Shown: piece after piece, positions 33,105-41,199 of the stretch
Numbering within the stretch: position 1 is the stretch's first letter
Layout: every line of letters starts with the position of its first letter
NCBI GenBank assembly: GCA_963798745.1
Contig: CAWCUF010000002.1
Location: 390,710-454,709, forward strand
DNA from: Prado023 sp963798745
GTDB taxonomy: Bacteria; Actinomycetota; Actinomycetes; S36-B12; CAIYMF01
Direction: 5' to 3'
DNA length: 64,000 nucleotides
The notes under the pieces: generated by a model
Seen by the model: the letters and a program-made list of their open reading frames with translations, nothing else
What the model was told of the DNA's origin: nothing
Databases searched by the model: none
Made by a program: the position numbers and the translations under genes

Positions 33105-33807
33105 ATCACCCGTGAGCAGTCCCCAGATCCCGACGTCGAACAGTGGCATCGATGAGTCGCGAGCCCTTCGACGAGCAGGGTGGGCCGGCGCCGCGTCCGT
33201 CGTGGCGATCGCCCTCGGTGTGGCTCTGTGCTCGTTGGCCGGCGTAGACGCGCCGGGTGCGTCAGACGCGGCAATCCGCGACCGGCTCGACGCCGGAGCG
33301 AGGCAGGTCGCCGCCGGCGTCGGGGTGCCGGTGCTCGGCGCGGGCGTCGCGCTGCTCCTGTGGTTCGCGACCGGTCTGCGGCGGGCGCTCGACAGGCTCT
33401 CCGGCGGCGACCCGCTGGTCGAGGCGGTGGTCCCGGCGGCGGGGCTGTTCGGTGGGCTGGCGATCACGGGGGTGTCCATCGATGTCTCAAGCGCGATCAC
33501 GGGGTTGGCCTCCGATGCCTTCACGCCGGACCTGAACACCGCTCGGGTGCTGGGCACGGCAGGGCTCATCATCGGGCTCACCGGGCTGACCGGCGCGGCG
33601 GTGATGGTCGCCGTGACCACCCGGATCGCCCACAGGGCGAACACCCTGCCCAGGTGGGCGAGGTGGGGGTCCTACGTCGTCGCGGTGCTCTGCCTCACCA
33701 GCTTCTGGAACGGCGGTATGGCGTCCGTGGCCTTCGCCCTGTGGGTCGTGGGCGCCGTCATCGGGATTCTGAGGGCTACGCGTACCGGCCCCTTGACCGG
33801 CGGGTGA
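33097..33807 (+). CDS. polytopic membrane protein
   Basis: A 236-residue protein overlapping the previous gene by eight bases. It has six hydrophobic segments. The topology (a first helix, an extracytoplasmic loop with a DxxGARQ segment, then a pair of helices followed by a LSGGDP loop) is general for small actinobacterial membrane proteins, and no family can be named. It lies seven bases before the multicopper oxidase gene, so it is probably part of the same copper-related operon. Confidence 0.65.
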   Translation: MTESPVSSPQIPTSNSGIDESRALRRAGWAGAASVVAIALGVALCSLAGVDAPGASDAAIRDRLDAGARQVAAGVGVPVLGAGVALLLWFATGLRRALDRLSGGDPLVEAVVPAAGLFGGLAITGVSIDVSSAITGLASDAFTPDLNTARVLGTAGLIIGLTGLTGAAVMVAVTTRIAHRANTLPRWARWGSYVVAVLCLTSFWNGGMASVAFALWVVGAVIGILRATRTGPLTGG

Positions 33808-33814
33808 CCGCCCC

Positions 33815-35380
33815 ATGTCGGAGGACCGCACACTCCCGGGCGCGGCGCAGGAGGCCCTCGAAGCCGGTGCAGGGGTGCGAGCCGGACGCATCGTGGCCCT
33901 CTGCGTGGGTGGTGCGGGGGTCGTGCTGTTGCTGGGTGTGCTGGCAACGTGGTGGGCCGGCAGCCGCCTGCCCGCGGCGTACTCGGTCGATTCGATGGGG
34001 GTGGTGGACCTCGGCCTGGACCCGCAGGCCGTGGTGCGAGGCCAGGGGCATGGCCACGGCGGCAGCGCGGGTGGTGCGGCACCTGCCGCGACTGTGAGCG
34101 TGACGGAGCTGCGCGCCGACCCTGCCCGTCCCGCGGATGTGCGGCTGGAGCTGACAGCCAGGGCCGGCCAGGTGACGCTTGCCGACGAGCGCACGGTGCA
34201 GGGGTACTCGCTGAACGGCACGTCGCCGGGTCCGGTGGTCCGCGCCGTGCAGGGGGACCTCGTGGAGGTGGTGGTCCGCAACGAGTCGGTAGCGGCGGGG
34301 ATCACCCTGCACTGGCACGGCATGAGGGTGCCGAACGCCGCCGACGGGGTGGCCGGGGTCACCCAGGACGCGATCGCGGTGGGGCAGAGCTTTGTGTATC
34401 GGTTCGTGGCCGAAGACGCTGGCACGTACTGGTACCACTCCCACCAGGTGTCCCACGAGCAGGTGCTCGGCGGCCTGCTCGGAGCCGTGGTGGTGCACCC
34501 CTCGGGTCGACCCGTCGATCCGAGGGACGCGGCGGAGGTCGTGGCACTGGTGCACACCTACGGCGGGGTTCGCACGATCAACGGCCGAGCCGGGCAGTCC
34601 CGGGTGCCTGCTGCGCCAGGCGCGCCGGTGCGGGTACGGGTGATCAACACCGACAACGGTCCGATGCCGGTGTGGGTGTCCGGCGCGGGCTTCAAGGTGG
34701 CTGCCATCGACGGTTCGGAGGTGAACCGACCCCAGGCGGTGATCGGTCGGTCGCTGGTGCTCACCGCCGGTGCCCGAGCGGACCTGCTGGTGCAGGTGCC
34801 CGACGACGGTGCGGCCGCGGTGGAGGTGGCTGGTACCTCGCTCGTGCTCGGCGACGGCCCGGTGGCGTCCTCCCCTGCGCCGCGGCAGCAGGTCGACCTG
34901 CTCAGCTACGGGGAGCCGGCGCCCGTGGGCTTCGATCCGCACGCGCCCGATCGCCGCTTCGAGTACCGGGTCGGGCGCTCAATCGGGTTCCTCGACGGCC
35001 GGCCCGGCGTGTGGTGGACGATCAACGGCGCCATCTTCCCCAACGTGCCCATGTTCGTCATCGGTCGGGGCGAGGTCGGCCGGTTCACGATCAGCAACGA
35101 CAGCGGCGAGGTGCATCCGATGCACCTGCACGGCCACCGCATGCTCGTGCTCTCCCGAGACGGCATGCCGGCCACCGGCAGCCCGTGGTGGGTCGACTCC
35201 CTCAACGTCGAACCCGGGCAGACCTTCGAGACGGCCTTCCTCGCTGACAACCCCGGGATCTGGATGGACCACTGCCACAACCTGCCCCACGCCGCCGAGG
35301 GCCTGGTCGCCCACCTCATGTACGAGGGCGTCACCACCCCGTTCGTCATCGGCGGCGACCACGCCAACGAGCCCGAGTGA
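33815..35380 (+). CDS. membrane-anchored multicopper oxidase
   Basis: A 521-residue oxidase. A single membrane helix near residues 28-48 anchors it. A His/Gly-rich stretch (QGHGHGGSAGG, about 76-90) precedes the first cupredoxin domain. All four copper-binding blocks are present: HWHG near 166, HSHQ near 208, HPMHLHGH near 434-441 and HCHNLPHAAEG near 486. They define the type 1 and the type 2/3 trinuclear sites. There is no Met four residues after the last block, so the type 1 site lacks the usual axial Met position there. Cuprous or phenolic oxidation outside the membrane is the likely role. Confidence 0.88.
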   Translation: MSEDRTLPGAAQEALEAGAGVRAGRIVALCVGGAGVVLLLGVLATWWAGSRLPAAYSVDSMGVVDLGLDPQAVVRGQGHGHGGSAGGAAPAATVSVTELRADPARPADVRLELTARAGQVTLADERTVQGYSLNGTSPGPVVRAVQGDLVEVVVRNESVAAGITLHWHGMRVPNAADGVAGVTQDAIAVGQSFVYRFVAEDAGTYWYHSHQVSHEQVLGGLLGAVVVHPSGRPVDPRDAAEVVALVHTYGGVRTINGRAGQSRVPAAPGAPVRVRVINTDNGPMPVWVSGAGFKVAAIDGSEVNRPQAVIGRSLVLTAGARADLLVQVPDDGAAAVEVAGTSLVLGDGPVASSPAPRQQVDLLSYGEPAPVGFDPHAPDRRFEYRVGRSIGFLDGRPGVWWTINGAIFPNVPMFVIGRGEVGRFTISNDSGEVHPMHLHGHRMLVLSRDGMPATGSPWWVDSLNVEPGQTFETAFLADNPGIWMDHCHNLPHAAEGLVAHLMYEGVTTPFVIGGDHANEPE

Positions 35381-35384
35381 GCCG

Positions 35385-36220
35385 ATGACCGCAGGACGAG
35401 GAGGACGTCATCGGGGCCGTCGCCGGGCTCGCGCTGATCCCCATGGCTCGCGCGGTCCGTGACCTGCTCAGCTCACCCGGCAGGCTGCCGCTACTCACCA
35501 GGGCAGTGGCCGTCTGCCGTGGCCACGGCCACCGCCTCGGGGTTGCTGGTGACCGGCCGCATCGAGTTCCCCGTCCAGGGGGCAATCGGGACCGGCTTCG
35601 CGCTCGCACTGATGCTGTGGACCGGGTCTGCTGGCCGCTGGGCTGCTGAATCCGGCGCGCTGCCACCGCTGCTGGTCAGATCGGCACGGCTGATAGCACG
35701 GGTGGGCCTGGCCGGGCTGACGCTGGTAGCGGTCGGTGACGCCCTGCCGCGTGGATCGGCCGCCCAGCACGAGGGTCGGTCCGATCCCGGACCCACCCAC
35801 GGCGCGGCCTACCTCGCGCTGCCGGTGTGGCAGATCATGCTGTCGCGGGCCATGTCCCGCCGGCCGGCAGTCCCTCGCCGGCCGTGCGGCTGCGATGAGT
35901 GTGTTGTTCGAGCCCTTGGCCGTGCTGCGGACCCGGCCCGGCGCATGATGAGTGATCCGCAGGTCGTCGCCGGGTTGCTGTTGGTGGGTGGGCCCGTCGT
36001 GGGACTGATCCCGGTCGCGCACCCAGCCCTGATCAAGATCTGGTCGTTGCCCCGAGACTCCTTCGGGGCAACCGTAGCCGCCCACCGGGTCGCCTGGGCC
36101 TGGCTCAACGCCGGGTTCGCGCTTGCCTCGCTCGCCACTGCCGCCGGGCTATTCGCGCTCTCCACTCCATGCCCGACCGGGCCTCGACCGCGATGCTCGG
36201 CCTCACACTGTTGTGATCCC
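35385..36220 (+). pseudogene. frameshifted polytopic membrane protein
   Basis: Hydrophobic coding-like sequence is split among frames. VIGAVAGLALIPMARAVRDLLSS lies in one frame up to about 35518. VTGRIEFPVQGAIGTGFALALMLW and GLLLVGGPVVGLIPVAHPAL lie in a second frame to about 36160. A third frame ends with ASTAMLGLTLL and a stop near 36216. Two single-base shifts would restore one gene of about 275 codons with seven or so helices. It follows the multicopper oxidase by a few bases, so it was probably its last operon partner. Confidence 0.45.
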
Positions 36221-36405
36221 GCGGCCGGTGACTGCCGAGGCCAGCGCGCGCCCCCATCACCCGCATGCGAGAACCAAACTCGGAACCCGCCCGTCGCCTC
36301 AGGCGTCCGCTTCACGCGGGCAGTCCCTCCGAGGCGACGAGGCGCACTGCTACGCAACTCGACCGGCGACACTGGCCGCATGTCGCGCCGACATCCTTGC
36401 GGCTG

Positions 36406-36816
36406 TCAGCGGAGCCGGTGGAGCTCCCTCCCTCGAACGAAGGCGAGCACCCCGACGGCGGCCGTGACGCACAGCAGGACCACCGCCCAGACGAACCCCC
36501 AGGAGACGAACCCAATCGACGCGACGCCGCCGGTGAGGTCACCGTCGAACAACCCGAACAGCACGCTCATCAGGCAGACCGTGCTGAGAAGGACAGCCGC
36601 GACGAAACTGACCCTCGGGCGCACGTCGCGTGCGGCCAACCAGGCCAGGACTACTTGCGCGACCCCCATCGGCAGCGGCACCGTCGAATGGGTGTCGAAG
36701 CCCCACGCCGTACCCCACGTCTCGGCACCTGACGCAACACCGATGAAGCCGCCGATCACGTCGCAGACGAACAGCACCAGCATCGCGACGATGAGACGCC
36801 GCCCCGTGGACGACAT
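36406..36816 (-). CDS. small four-helix membrane protein, leaderless
   Basis: A 136-residue hypothetical protein with four clear helices (about 8-28, 45-65, 70-95, 105-125) separated by short charged loops. I do not recognise the family. No ribosome binding site precedes the ATG. AGGCTA at 36824-36829 (TAGCCT read on the minus strand) lies seven bases upstream and fits a leaderless -10 box. The gap 36221-36405 shows no gene. Confidence 0.6.
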   Translation of the reverse strand: MSSTGRRLIVAMLVLFVCDVIGGFIGVASGAETWGTAWGFDTHSTVPLPMGVAQVVLAWLAARDVRPRVSFVAAVLLSTVCLMSVLFGLFDGDLTGGVASIGFVSWGFVWAVVLLCVTAAVGVLAFVRGRELHRLR

Positions 36817-37004
36817 GCGCAGAAGGCTAGTCGTGGGGAGCGAACGAAGCCACCTTGTCCGCTGGAACGGTCATCGCCATGAACAAGACCTTGGCCACCC
36901 TCTCACGCGCACGACCTCGCTACCCCGAGGCGCTGCGGGGGCGGGACCGCTGGCTACAGGGGCCGCGAAACACACGGGCGTGCTTCTGGGCGCGGTGATG
37001 CCCT

Positions 37005-37385
37005 CATGAGGCGCCCAGCTCGCGGCGGATAGACGAGGCTCTTCCGCGCCGAGGTCCGCCCGCCAGCAACGCCCTCGGCGGCCGCCAAGCCCCCCAGCGC
37101 GTGGGTCCGTAGCGGCCGATGCACCCCGGCTGAACCAGATCGCTGGGACCCGGTCGTCCACCCCGGAGGCGGTGGCCCTGCGGGATCCGATCGTCATCAA
37201 GCACGCCCCGGGCGCCAAGAGGCTCGGTTGCTGCAGCAGCCAGCTGATCCCCTCGTTGAGAGTCAACGGGGTGCGTCCCGAGGACCGGAGCGCGGCCTCG
37301 ACCGGGCTGGTGTTGCGCAGCTCATCGCCACGGGCCGGGTCGAGCACCAGGTATAGCGGCCCGTCCGGAACCCACCCTGCCTGAG
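37005..37385 (-). pseudogene. C-terminal fragment of a DUF5701 gene
   Basis: The minus strand reads QAGWVPDGPLYLVLDPARGDE, then TLNEGISWLLQQPSLLA, CLMTIGSRRA and DDRVPAIWFSRG. This is the C-terminal part of DUF5701 proteins, with the final GWCW-type segment blurred. The N-terminal half is absent: upstream of 37385 the sequence abruptly becomes a piece of a MazF gene on the other strand. Function of the family is unknown. Confidence 0.6.
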
Positions 37386-37532
37386 CGCGGGGAGTTGTGG
37401 TTGTGCGAGATCGCCGAGATCGGGCGCAGGTCCCTGGTGGTGCCCTGTCGTGACCCCGCGATCCCGAGCCATCGCCGCGCGCTGATCGCACGAGGGACGA
37501 CCCCATACGACACCGCGGTGCTCCAACCTTGA
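37386..37532 (+). pseudogene. 5' fragment of a MazF/PemK toxin gene
   Basis: Forty-eight codons read RGELWLCEIAEIGRRSLVVP and RDPAIPSHRRALIARGTTPY before a TGA. They align closely with the intact toxin at 51118-51447 (RGEVWWCEMPEIGRRPVVVL, RDAVIPRHRRALIAPCTT). The second half of the toxin is missing and no start codon with a ribosome binding site is seen. It abuts two other gene fragments, one on each side. Confidence 0.65.
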
Positions 37533-37544
37533 GCCCATGCGCAT

Positions 37545-37840
37545 CCGCTGCGCCGTCGGCGACAACTGTCCCAGTGCCAGGTCTCCCACTCGCTGCTGAT
37601 GTAGCCGTCGAAGCCGGCGTCGACCAGCATCGTGAGGAGCTCCCGGTCGGGGATCGACGGTTCGGTGCCGTCTTCGGTGAAGAAGGACTTGCCGTGCACG
37701 TGCACGATCTGGGCGGCGATCTCCTTCCACTGCTCCGGCCGCTGAAGTCCGAAGATGCCCACCGAGTTCACGGCCACCTGCATGGCAAGGTCCCCGGCGC
37801 CCAGCGAGGCGGCGAGCTGTGCCCCAACCCACGTCGGCGC
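37545..37840 (-). pseudogene. C-terminal fragment of a sugar phosphate isomerase/epimerase
   Basis: On the minus strand, QLAASLGAGDLAMQVAVNSVG, WKEIAAQIVHVHGKSFF, EPSIPDRELLTMLVDAGFDG and YISSEWETWHW form the last strands of a xylose-isomerase-like TIM barrel. HVHGK and the SSEWE metal ligands are visible. Everything upstream is missing, and the sequence changes to a tRNA-like segment at 37862. It is a remnant left by rearrangement. Confidence 0.6.
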
Positions 37841-37861
37841 AGGTCAGGGGCTATTTTCCGG

Positions 37862-37909
37862 TGGAGCCGGTGACCGGGATCGAACCGGCATGGCCTGCTT
37901 GGAAGGCAT
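37862..37909 (-). other. 3' half of tRNA-Gly(TCC): probable att site
   Basis: On the minus strand, 37909 to 37862 reads the anticodon loop CTTCCAA with its 3' stem strand GCAGG, a variable region, the T arm (GCCGG-TTCGATC-CCGGT), an acceptor strand and a terminal CCA. The 5' half of the tRNA is absent: sequence beyond the anticodon stem is unrelated. A 3' half running from the anticodon loop to CCA is what tRNA-targeting integrases leave as the duplicated att core. It lies next to gene fragments and toxin-antitoxin loci. Confidence 0.65.
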
Positions 37910-37960
37910 GTGACATGTGGTGGGGGTTTCGCACCCCAGCGACCGGGGCTGGCCCCGCTA

Positions 37961-38003
37961 TTGGCGGTCGCTCCTGTGCGGCGTACGATAGCGATAACGC
38001 TAT
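37961..38003 (+). promoter_or_regulatory. promoter and operator of the HTH/nucleotidyltransferase pair
   Basis: TTGGCG at 37961-37966 and TACGAT at 37984-37989 are separated by exactly 17 bases. The perfect palindrome ATAGCG-ATAA-CGCTAT (37988-38003) overlaps the -10 end and would block RNA polymerase when bound. The ATG inside the palindrome at 38002 is rejected as a start for that reason; the ATG at 38017 is used. Confidence 0.65.
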
Positions 38004-38016
38004 GGGAAGGCGGGCG

Positions 38017-38586
38017 ATGAGTGGTCAGGTGCTGTTGCGCAGTGCGCGGTGGCGGGGTGGGTTGTCGCAGCGTGAGTTGGCTCTGCGGGCGGGGGATCAT
38101 CAGCCGACGATCGCGGCGATCGAGGCTGGTCGTCGCGACGCCCGGGTGGGTCACCTGGAGCGGCTGGTGGCACGTGCCGGATGCCGGCTGTCCTTGATTC
38201 CCACGACGTCGGCACCGGTTGCCGAGGTTGCCGCGGGGATCGCGGAGTTGCTTGCCGGTGGCGATCGGGACACGGCGTGGCGGGCCTTCATCCAGGTCAA
38301 CGATGATCTGGCTGCGGCCCCGGCGGACGTGCGGGTTGCTTTGTGTGTGTGCGAGCCGACCCCGACTGGAGATCCACGATTCGACGCCGCTTTGGCTGCG
38401 CTGGTCGCCCACCACCTCAGCGGTGCTGGGCTGCCGGTGCCGGCGTGGGTCGACGACTCGTCCCGGTTGTTGGCCGAGCCGTGGTACCCAGATGTGTTCG
38501 GTCCCGGCGGGCCGGACCTGGATGTTCCCGCGGCGTTCGCTCACCATGGGGTGCTGATCGCCGCGTCTGAGCTGGAAAGCGTCTGA
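38017..38586 (+). CDS. helix-turn-helix antitoxin-like regulator
   Basis: A 189-residue protein. The N-terminal Xre-type helix-turn-helix (residues about 12-60) reads GLSQRELALRAGDHQPTIAAIEAGRR. The remaining 130 residues form a helical domain with the typical WYPDVFGPGGPDLDVPAAFA ending of regulators paired with DUF6036-type nucleotidyltransferases. It should bind the palindrome that overlaps its own promoter and neutralise the product of the following gene. The gap to the next start is 17 bases. Confidence 0.75.
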   Translation: MSGQVLLRSARWRGGLSQRELALRAGDHQPTIAAIEAGRRDARVGHLERLVARAGCRLSLIPTTSAPVAEVAAGIAELLAGGDRDTAWRAFIQVNDDLAAAPADVRVALCVCEPTPTGDPRFDAALAALVAHHLSGAGLPVPAWVDDSSRLLAEPWYPDVFGPGGPDLDVPAAFAHHGVLIAASELESV

Positions 38587-38603
38587 GGAGGTCACGATCT
38601 CCC

Positions 38604-39126
38604 GTGCTGCTCGACCGCACACTCATCACCGAGTTGCTCCACGACCTGGCTCATCGGGCTCGCGCTGACAGGCCAGCCGGCTGCCATTCGGTTGGTCGGA
38701 GGGGCTGCGATCGCTGTCGGCTACTTCGATCGGCGTGCCACCCTCGACATCGACGCGGTGTACCACCCGGGTGACCTAGTCGAGCGGGTTGCCGCGGAGA
38801 TCGCGGCCGAGCGAGGGCTCCCGGCGGACTGGCTGAACAACCACGCACTCGGGTTCGTCCCCTTCGTCGGTCAGGACGAGTGGACTGAACTGTTCACCTA
38901 TGGGCCGATCACGGTGTTCATGGCGAGCGCGCCGATGCTGTTGGCGATGAAGCTGGCAGCCAACCGCGGACTGCGCGACAGCGGCGACATCGAAGGGCTG
39001 CTGCTCACCTGCGGGGTGGCCTCGGTCGAACAGGCCCAGGCGATCTACGAGACCTACCACGCCCAACGCGTCCTCAGCCAGAGCGCCCAAGCACGCGTAC
39101 GCGCGCTGCTCGAGCGCTACGACTGA
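38604..39126 (+). pseudogene. DUF6036-type nucleotidyltransferase toxin, frameshifted
   Basis: GTG 38604 (GAGGAGG upstream) begins LLDRTLITELLHDLAH. After about 38655 the match continues one frame over as RLVGGAAIAVGYFDRRATLDIDAVY, the GG...DxD core of nucleotidyltransferases, and runs to a normal C-terminus (ERYD, 39126). A single extra G in CATCGGGCTC would explain the shift. Without it the protein is about 174 residues with an intact active site. It is either a recent inactivation of a toxin or one assembly error. Family members modify RNA or proteins in toxin-antitoxin pairs. Confidence 0.65.
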
Positions 39127-39147
39127 CGCTCGGGGACGGGTCAGCGA

Positions 39148-39345
39148 GCAGCGGCAACCGAGTCAGTCCTGTCGGTCCGTGCGGGGCTGAGCCGCAGGCA
39201 GGTTGATGTGTTGGCGAGTCTCGTCGCCGGGGTGCCAGTCACCAAGACCGATTCGGACTTGCGGGTGACTGTGTACGCGCTGCGCAACCGCGGGCTGGTC
39301 CAGACGCCCAAGCGGCAGTGTCGCGCCGTGGTGCGCGGACGAGCA
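39148..39345 (+). other. possible winged-helix remnant
   Basis: A frame gives LSRRQVDVLASLVAGVPVTK and VTVYALRNRGLVQTPKR, which looks like a winged-helix segment (helix, helix, RGLV wing) but has no start signal. It runs in frame into the MazE-like gene, whose own leaderless promoter lies downstream. I regard it as a remnant; no family can be named. Confidence 0.25.
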
Positions 39346-39381
39346 TCCCACATCGGGATTCACTGCGCTATCCTCGACAGT

Positions 39382-39615
39382 ATGAGTACACAGATCGCGG
39401 TCCGCCTTCCTGACGAGATGGTCGCCTTCCTCGACCGCACCGTTGCGACCGGCAAAGCGCCGAGCAGGGCCGCGCTCGTGGCATCCGCAGTAGAACGAGA
39501 GATGCGTCGACTGGCCGCTGAACAAGACGCGCAGTTCCTTCGCGCCCACGGTGCGGCAGACGACCTCGACGACCTGGTCGAGTGGACCGCCAGCCACGCC
39601 ATCGTCGAGAAATGA
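39382..39615 (+). CDS. MazE-like ribbon-helix-helix antitoxin
   Basis: A 77-residue protein. The N-terminal ribbon-helix-helix reads STQIAVRLPDEMVAFLDRTV with GKAPSRAALVASAVEREMRR, the strand and two helices that form the DNA-binding dimer. The C-terminal acidic tail (ADDLDDLVEW) is the usual toxin-binding segment. TATCCT at 39369-39374 stands seven bases before the ATG, consistent with a leaderless start. The toxin gene begins four bases after the stop. Confidence 0.82.
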   Translation: MSTQIAVRLPDEMVAFLDRTVATGKAPSRAALVASAVEREMRRLAAEQDAQFLRAHGAADDLDDLVEWTASHAIVEK

Positions 39616-39619
39616 TCGG

Positions 39620-39934
39620 GTGCGTGAGATCTGCTTGGTGCGCCTGGACAAGACGCGACCAGCGCTCATCCTGACACGGGATGCTGCCCGAGGTGTGATG
39701 ACCAAGGTCACGGTTGCGCCGGTCACCACCACGATCAAAGGCCTGTCCAGCGAGGTCAGGGTTGGACCCGAGAACGGGCTGGACCACGCCTGCGCGATCT
39801 CCCTGGACAACGTCCTCACGGTCCCGGTGAGCGCCCTCGGACGCACCGTCGGATACCTCAGTGTCGAACAAGAAGCACAACTAGCGCGCGCCGTGGTCTT
39901 GGCCTACGACCTCGAGGTTCCACTCCTCGAATAG
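39620..39934 (+). CDS. MazF-family endoribonuclease toxin
   Basis: A 104-residue toxin starting at GTG 39620. It has the MazF pattern: REICLVRLDKTRPALILTRD at the start, VTVAPVTTTIKGLSSEV containing the Thr/Ser of the active cleft, and DHACAISLDNVLTVPVSAL before the last helix. Members cut single-stranded mRNA at short motifs. It is intact and paired with the antitoxin four bases upstream. A GC-rich terminator (40015) closes the operon. Confidence 0.82.
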   Translation: MREICLVRLDKTRPALILTRDAARGVMTKVTVAPVTTTIKGLSSEVRVGPENGLDHACAISLDNVLTVPVSALGRTVGYLSVEQEAQLARAVVLAYDLEVPLLE

Positions 39935-40014
39935 CTCACGCACGCGTCCGACTGGCGGCGGATAGACAGACTTCGACTGCGTCGGGAACATGATCGTCAA
40001 CGAGCAGCGCAGCT

Positions 40015-40036
40015 GCCCCGCCGAATGGGGCGGGGC
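40015..40036 (+). terminator. GC-rich hairpin after mazF
   Basis: GCCCCGCC-GAATGG-GGCGGGGC is a perfect 8-bp stem with a six-base loop, 80 bases after the toxin stop and 46 bases before the end of the convergent gene. It may serve both genes. Confidence 0.65.
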
Positions 40037-40082
40037 CACCGAGACCATGACTGCCCCTGGTCTCAGAGGGAGGTCGGGTGCG

Positions 40083-41123
40083 TCAGTCGGCCGGCTTGGT
40101 CACTGATATCGCCGGCGGGGTGCCGAGGTAGTCCCGGAGGAAGTGGTCGGCCAGGGTCCGGTCGAATGATGCGGAGGTCAACACCATCAGGCTGCCGTCC
40201 TGCACCCACGCGGCGAACAGACCTCCCCACGGGGAGACAACGGCCACCCGGGTGGAACCAATGATCCGCAGGTCGATATGGTCCCCGCCCAGCCCTTCGA
40301 ACAGCGAGTCGGACATGATCGCATCCGTCAGGAACGTGTCCAGGTCATGCCCCCCCAGGTTCAGGTCCCCTTCCGCATCCCGGGTGAGCGTGAGGGTCGT
40401 CAACTCGCCGGCCTCCTGACCCGCTCGGTTCACCGCCACCACGGAACCCTGGTCGAAGGTGCCCACCGGCATGGTCTCGAAGATCGAGGTCATCGGTTGA
40501 TCGGTCGGGCTCATCGTGTACTCGGAGATGGGCAGCACGGGCGGGGTTGCCAGGTAGTCCTCGAGGAATTGGTCGCCCAGGGCCCAATCAGGTAGCGCGG
40601 AGGTCAGCATCATCAGGTTGCCGTCCTGCACCCAGGCGGAGAACCGGCCTCCCACCCCCGGGTAGAGCGGGAAGACAGCGGCGACCCGGGTGGAGCCGAT
40701 GATCCGCATGTCGATGGCATCCTCGGCCAGCGTCCCCTGGAAGTGGAAGTCGGACAGGGTCGCGGCTCTGAGGAACGCGTCCAGGTCCAGGTCGACGAGG
40801 GTGCTCGGGGTCAGTTCAAGGGTCGTGAGTTCACCGACCTTCTGCCCGTCTCGGTGAATCACCACCGCGGACGCGTAGTAGAAGGTATCCCCCGGCATGT
40901 TGCGCAGGATCGAGGGTTCGAACGGGTCGGCCTCGGTCATCGTGTAGGCGTCGATCGGGTCGACCGGGCCACTACCCGGCTCCTCGGCGCCGGGCGCCCA
41001 GAGACCGGCGACAACCCCGGCGCTCAAGCAAGCGGCTGCGAGCAAGACCATGAGCCACCACCATCGGCGCTGGGGCCGTTCCGAGTCCCGCGTTGTCCGG
41101 CTCGGAGCTGTCAAGGTCGACAT
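40083..41123 (-). CDS. membrane-anchored protein with two internal repeats
   Basis: A 346-residue hypothetical protein. After a basic, Trp-rich start (RRWWWLMVLLAAACLSAGVVAGLW) that serves as membrane anchor, the extracytoplasmic part consists of two homologous halves of about 140 residues. Each runs from a YTM-x-P segment (AYTMTEADPFEPS; EYTMSPTDQPMTS), through FETMP/RNMPGDTF and IIGSTRVA(A/V)V, to AWVQDG(N/S)L(M/V)(M/V)LTSA and FL(E/R)DYL(A/G)TPP. I do not recognise the family. The repeat suggests a pseudo-symmetric sensor or ligand-binding domain. Confidence 0.7.
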   Translation of the reverse strand: MSTLTAPSRTTRDSERPQRRWWWLMVLLAAACLSAGVVAGLWAPGAEEPGSGPVDPIDAYTMTEADPFEPSILRNMPGDTFYYASAVVIHRDGQKVGELTTLELTPSTLVDLDLDAFLRAATLSDFHFQGTLAEDAIDMRIIGSTRVAAVFPLYPGVGGRFSAWVQDGNLMMLTSALPDWALGDQFLEDYLATPPVLPISEYTMSPTDQPMTSIFETMPVGTFDQGSVVAVNRAGQEAGELTTLTLTRDAEGDLNLGGHDLDTFLTDAIMSDSLFEGLGGDHIDLRIIGSTRVAVVSPWGGLFAAWVQDGSLMVLTSASFDRTLADHFLRDYLGTPPAISVTKPAD

Positions 41124-41199
41124 CGGGACTCCCTTCCCCTAGGGACAGGCCAGATGCGGCCTCCGCTTGCTCCCAGCATGCCGTGGCCCAGCTGCGGGG

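Noticed and set aside
37861..37980. A complete tRNA gene.
   Set aside because: Only the 3' half can be folded; the sequence beyond the anticodon stem does not form a D arm or acceptor strand.
38002..38016. ATG at 38002 as start of the HTH regulator.
   Set aside because: It lies inside the operator palindrome and only 13 bases after the -10 box, without a ribosome binding site; 38017 is better placed.
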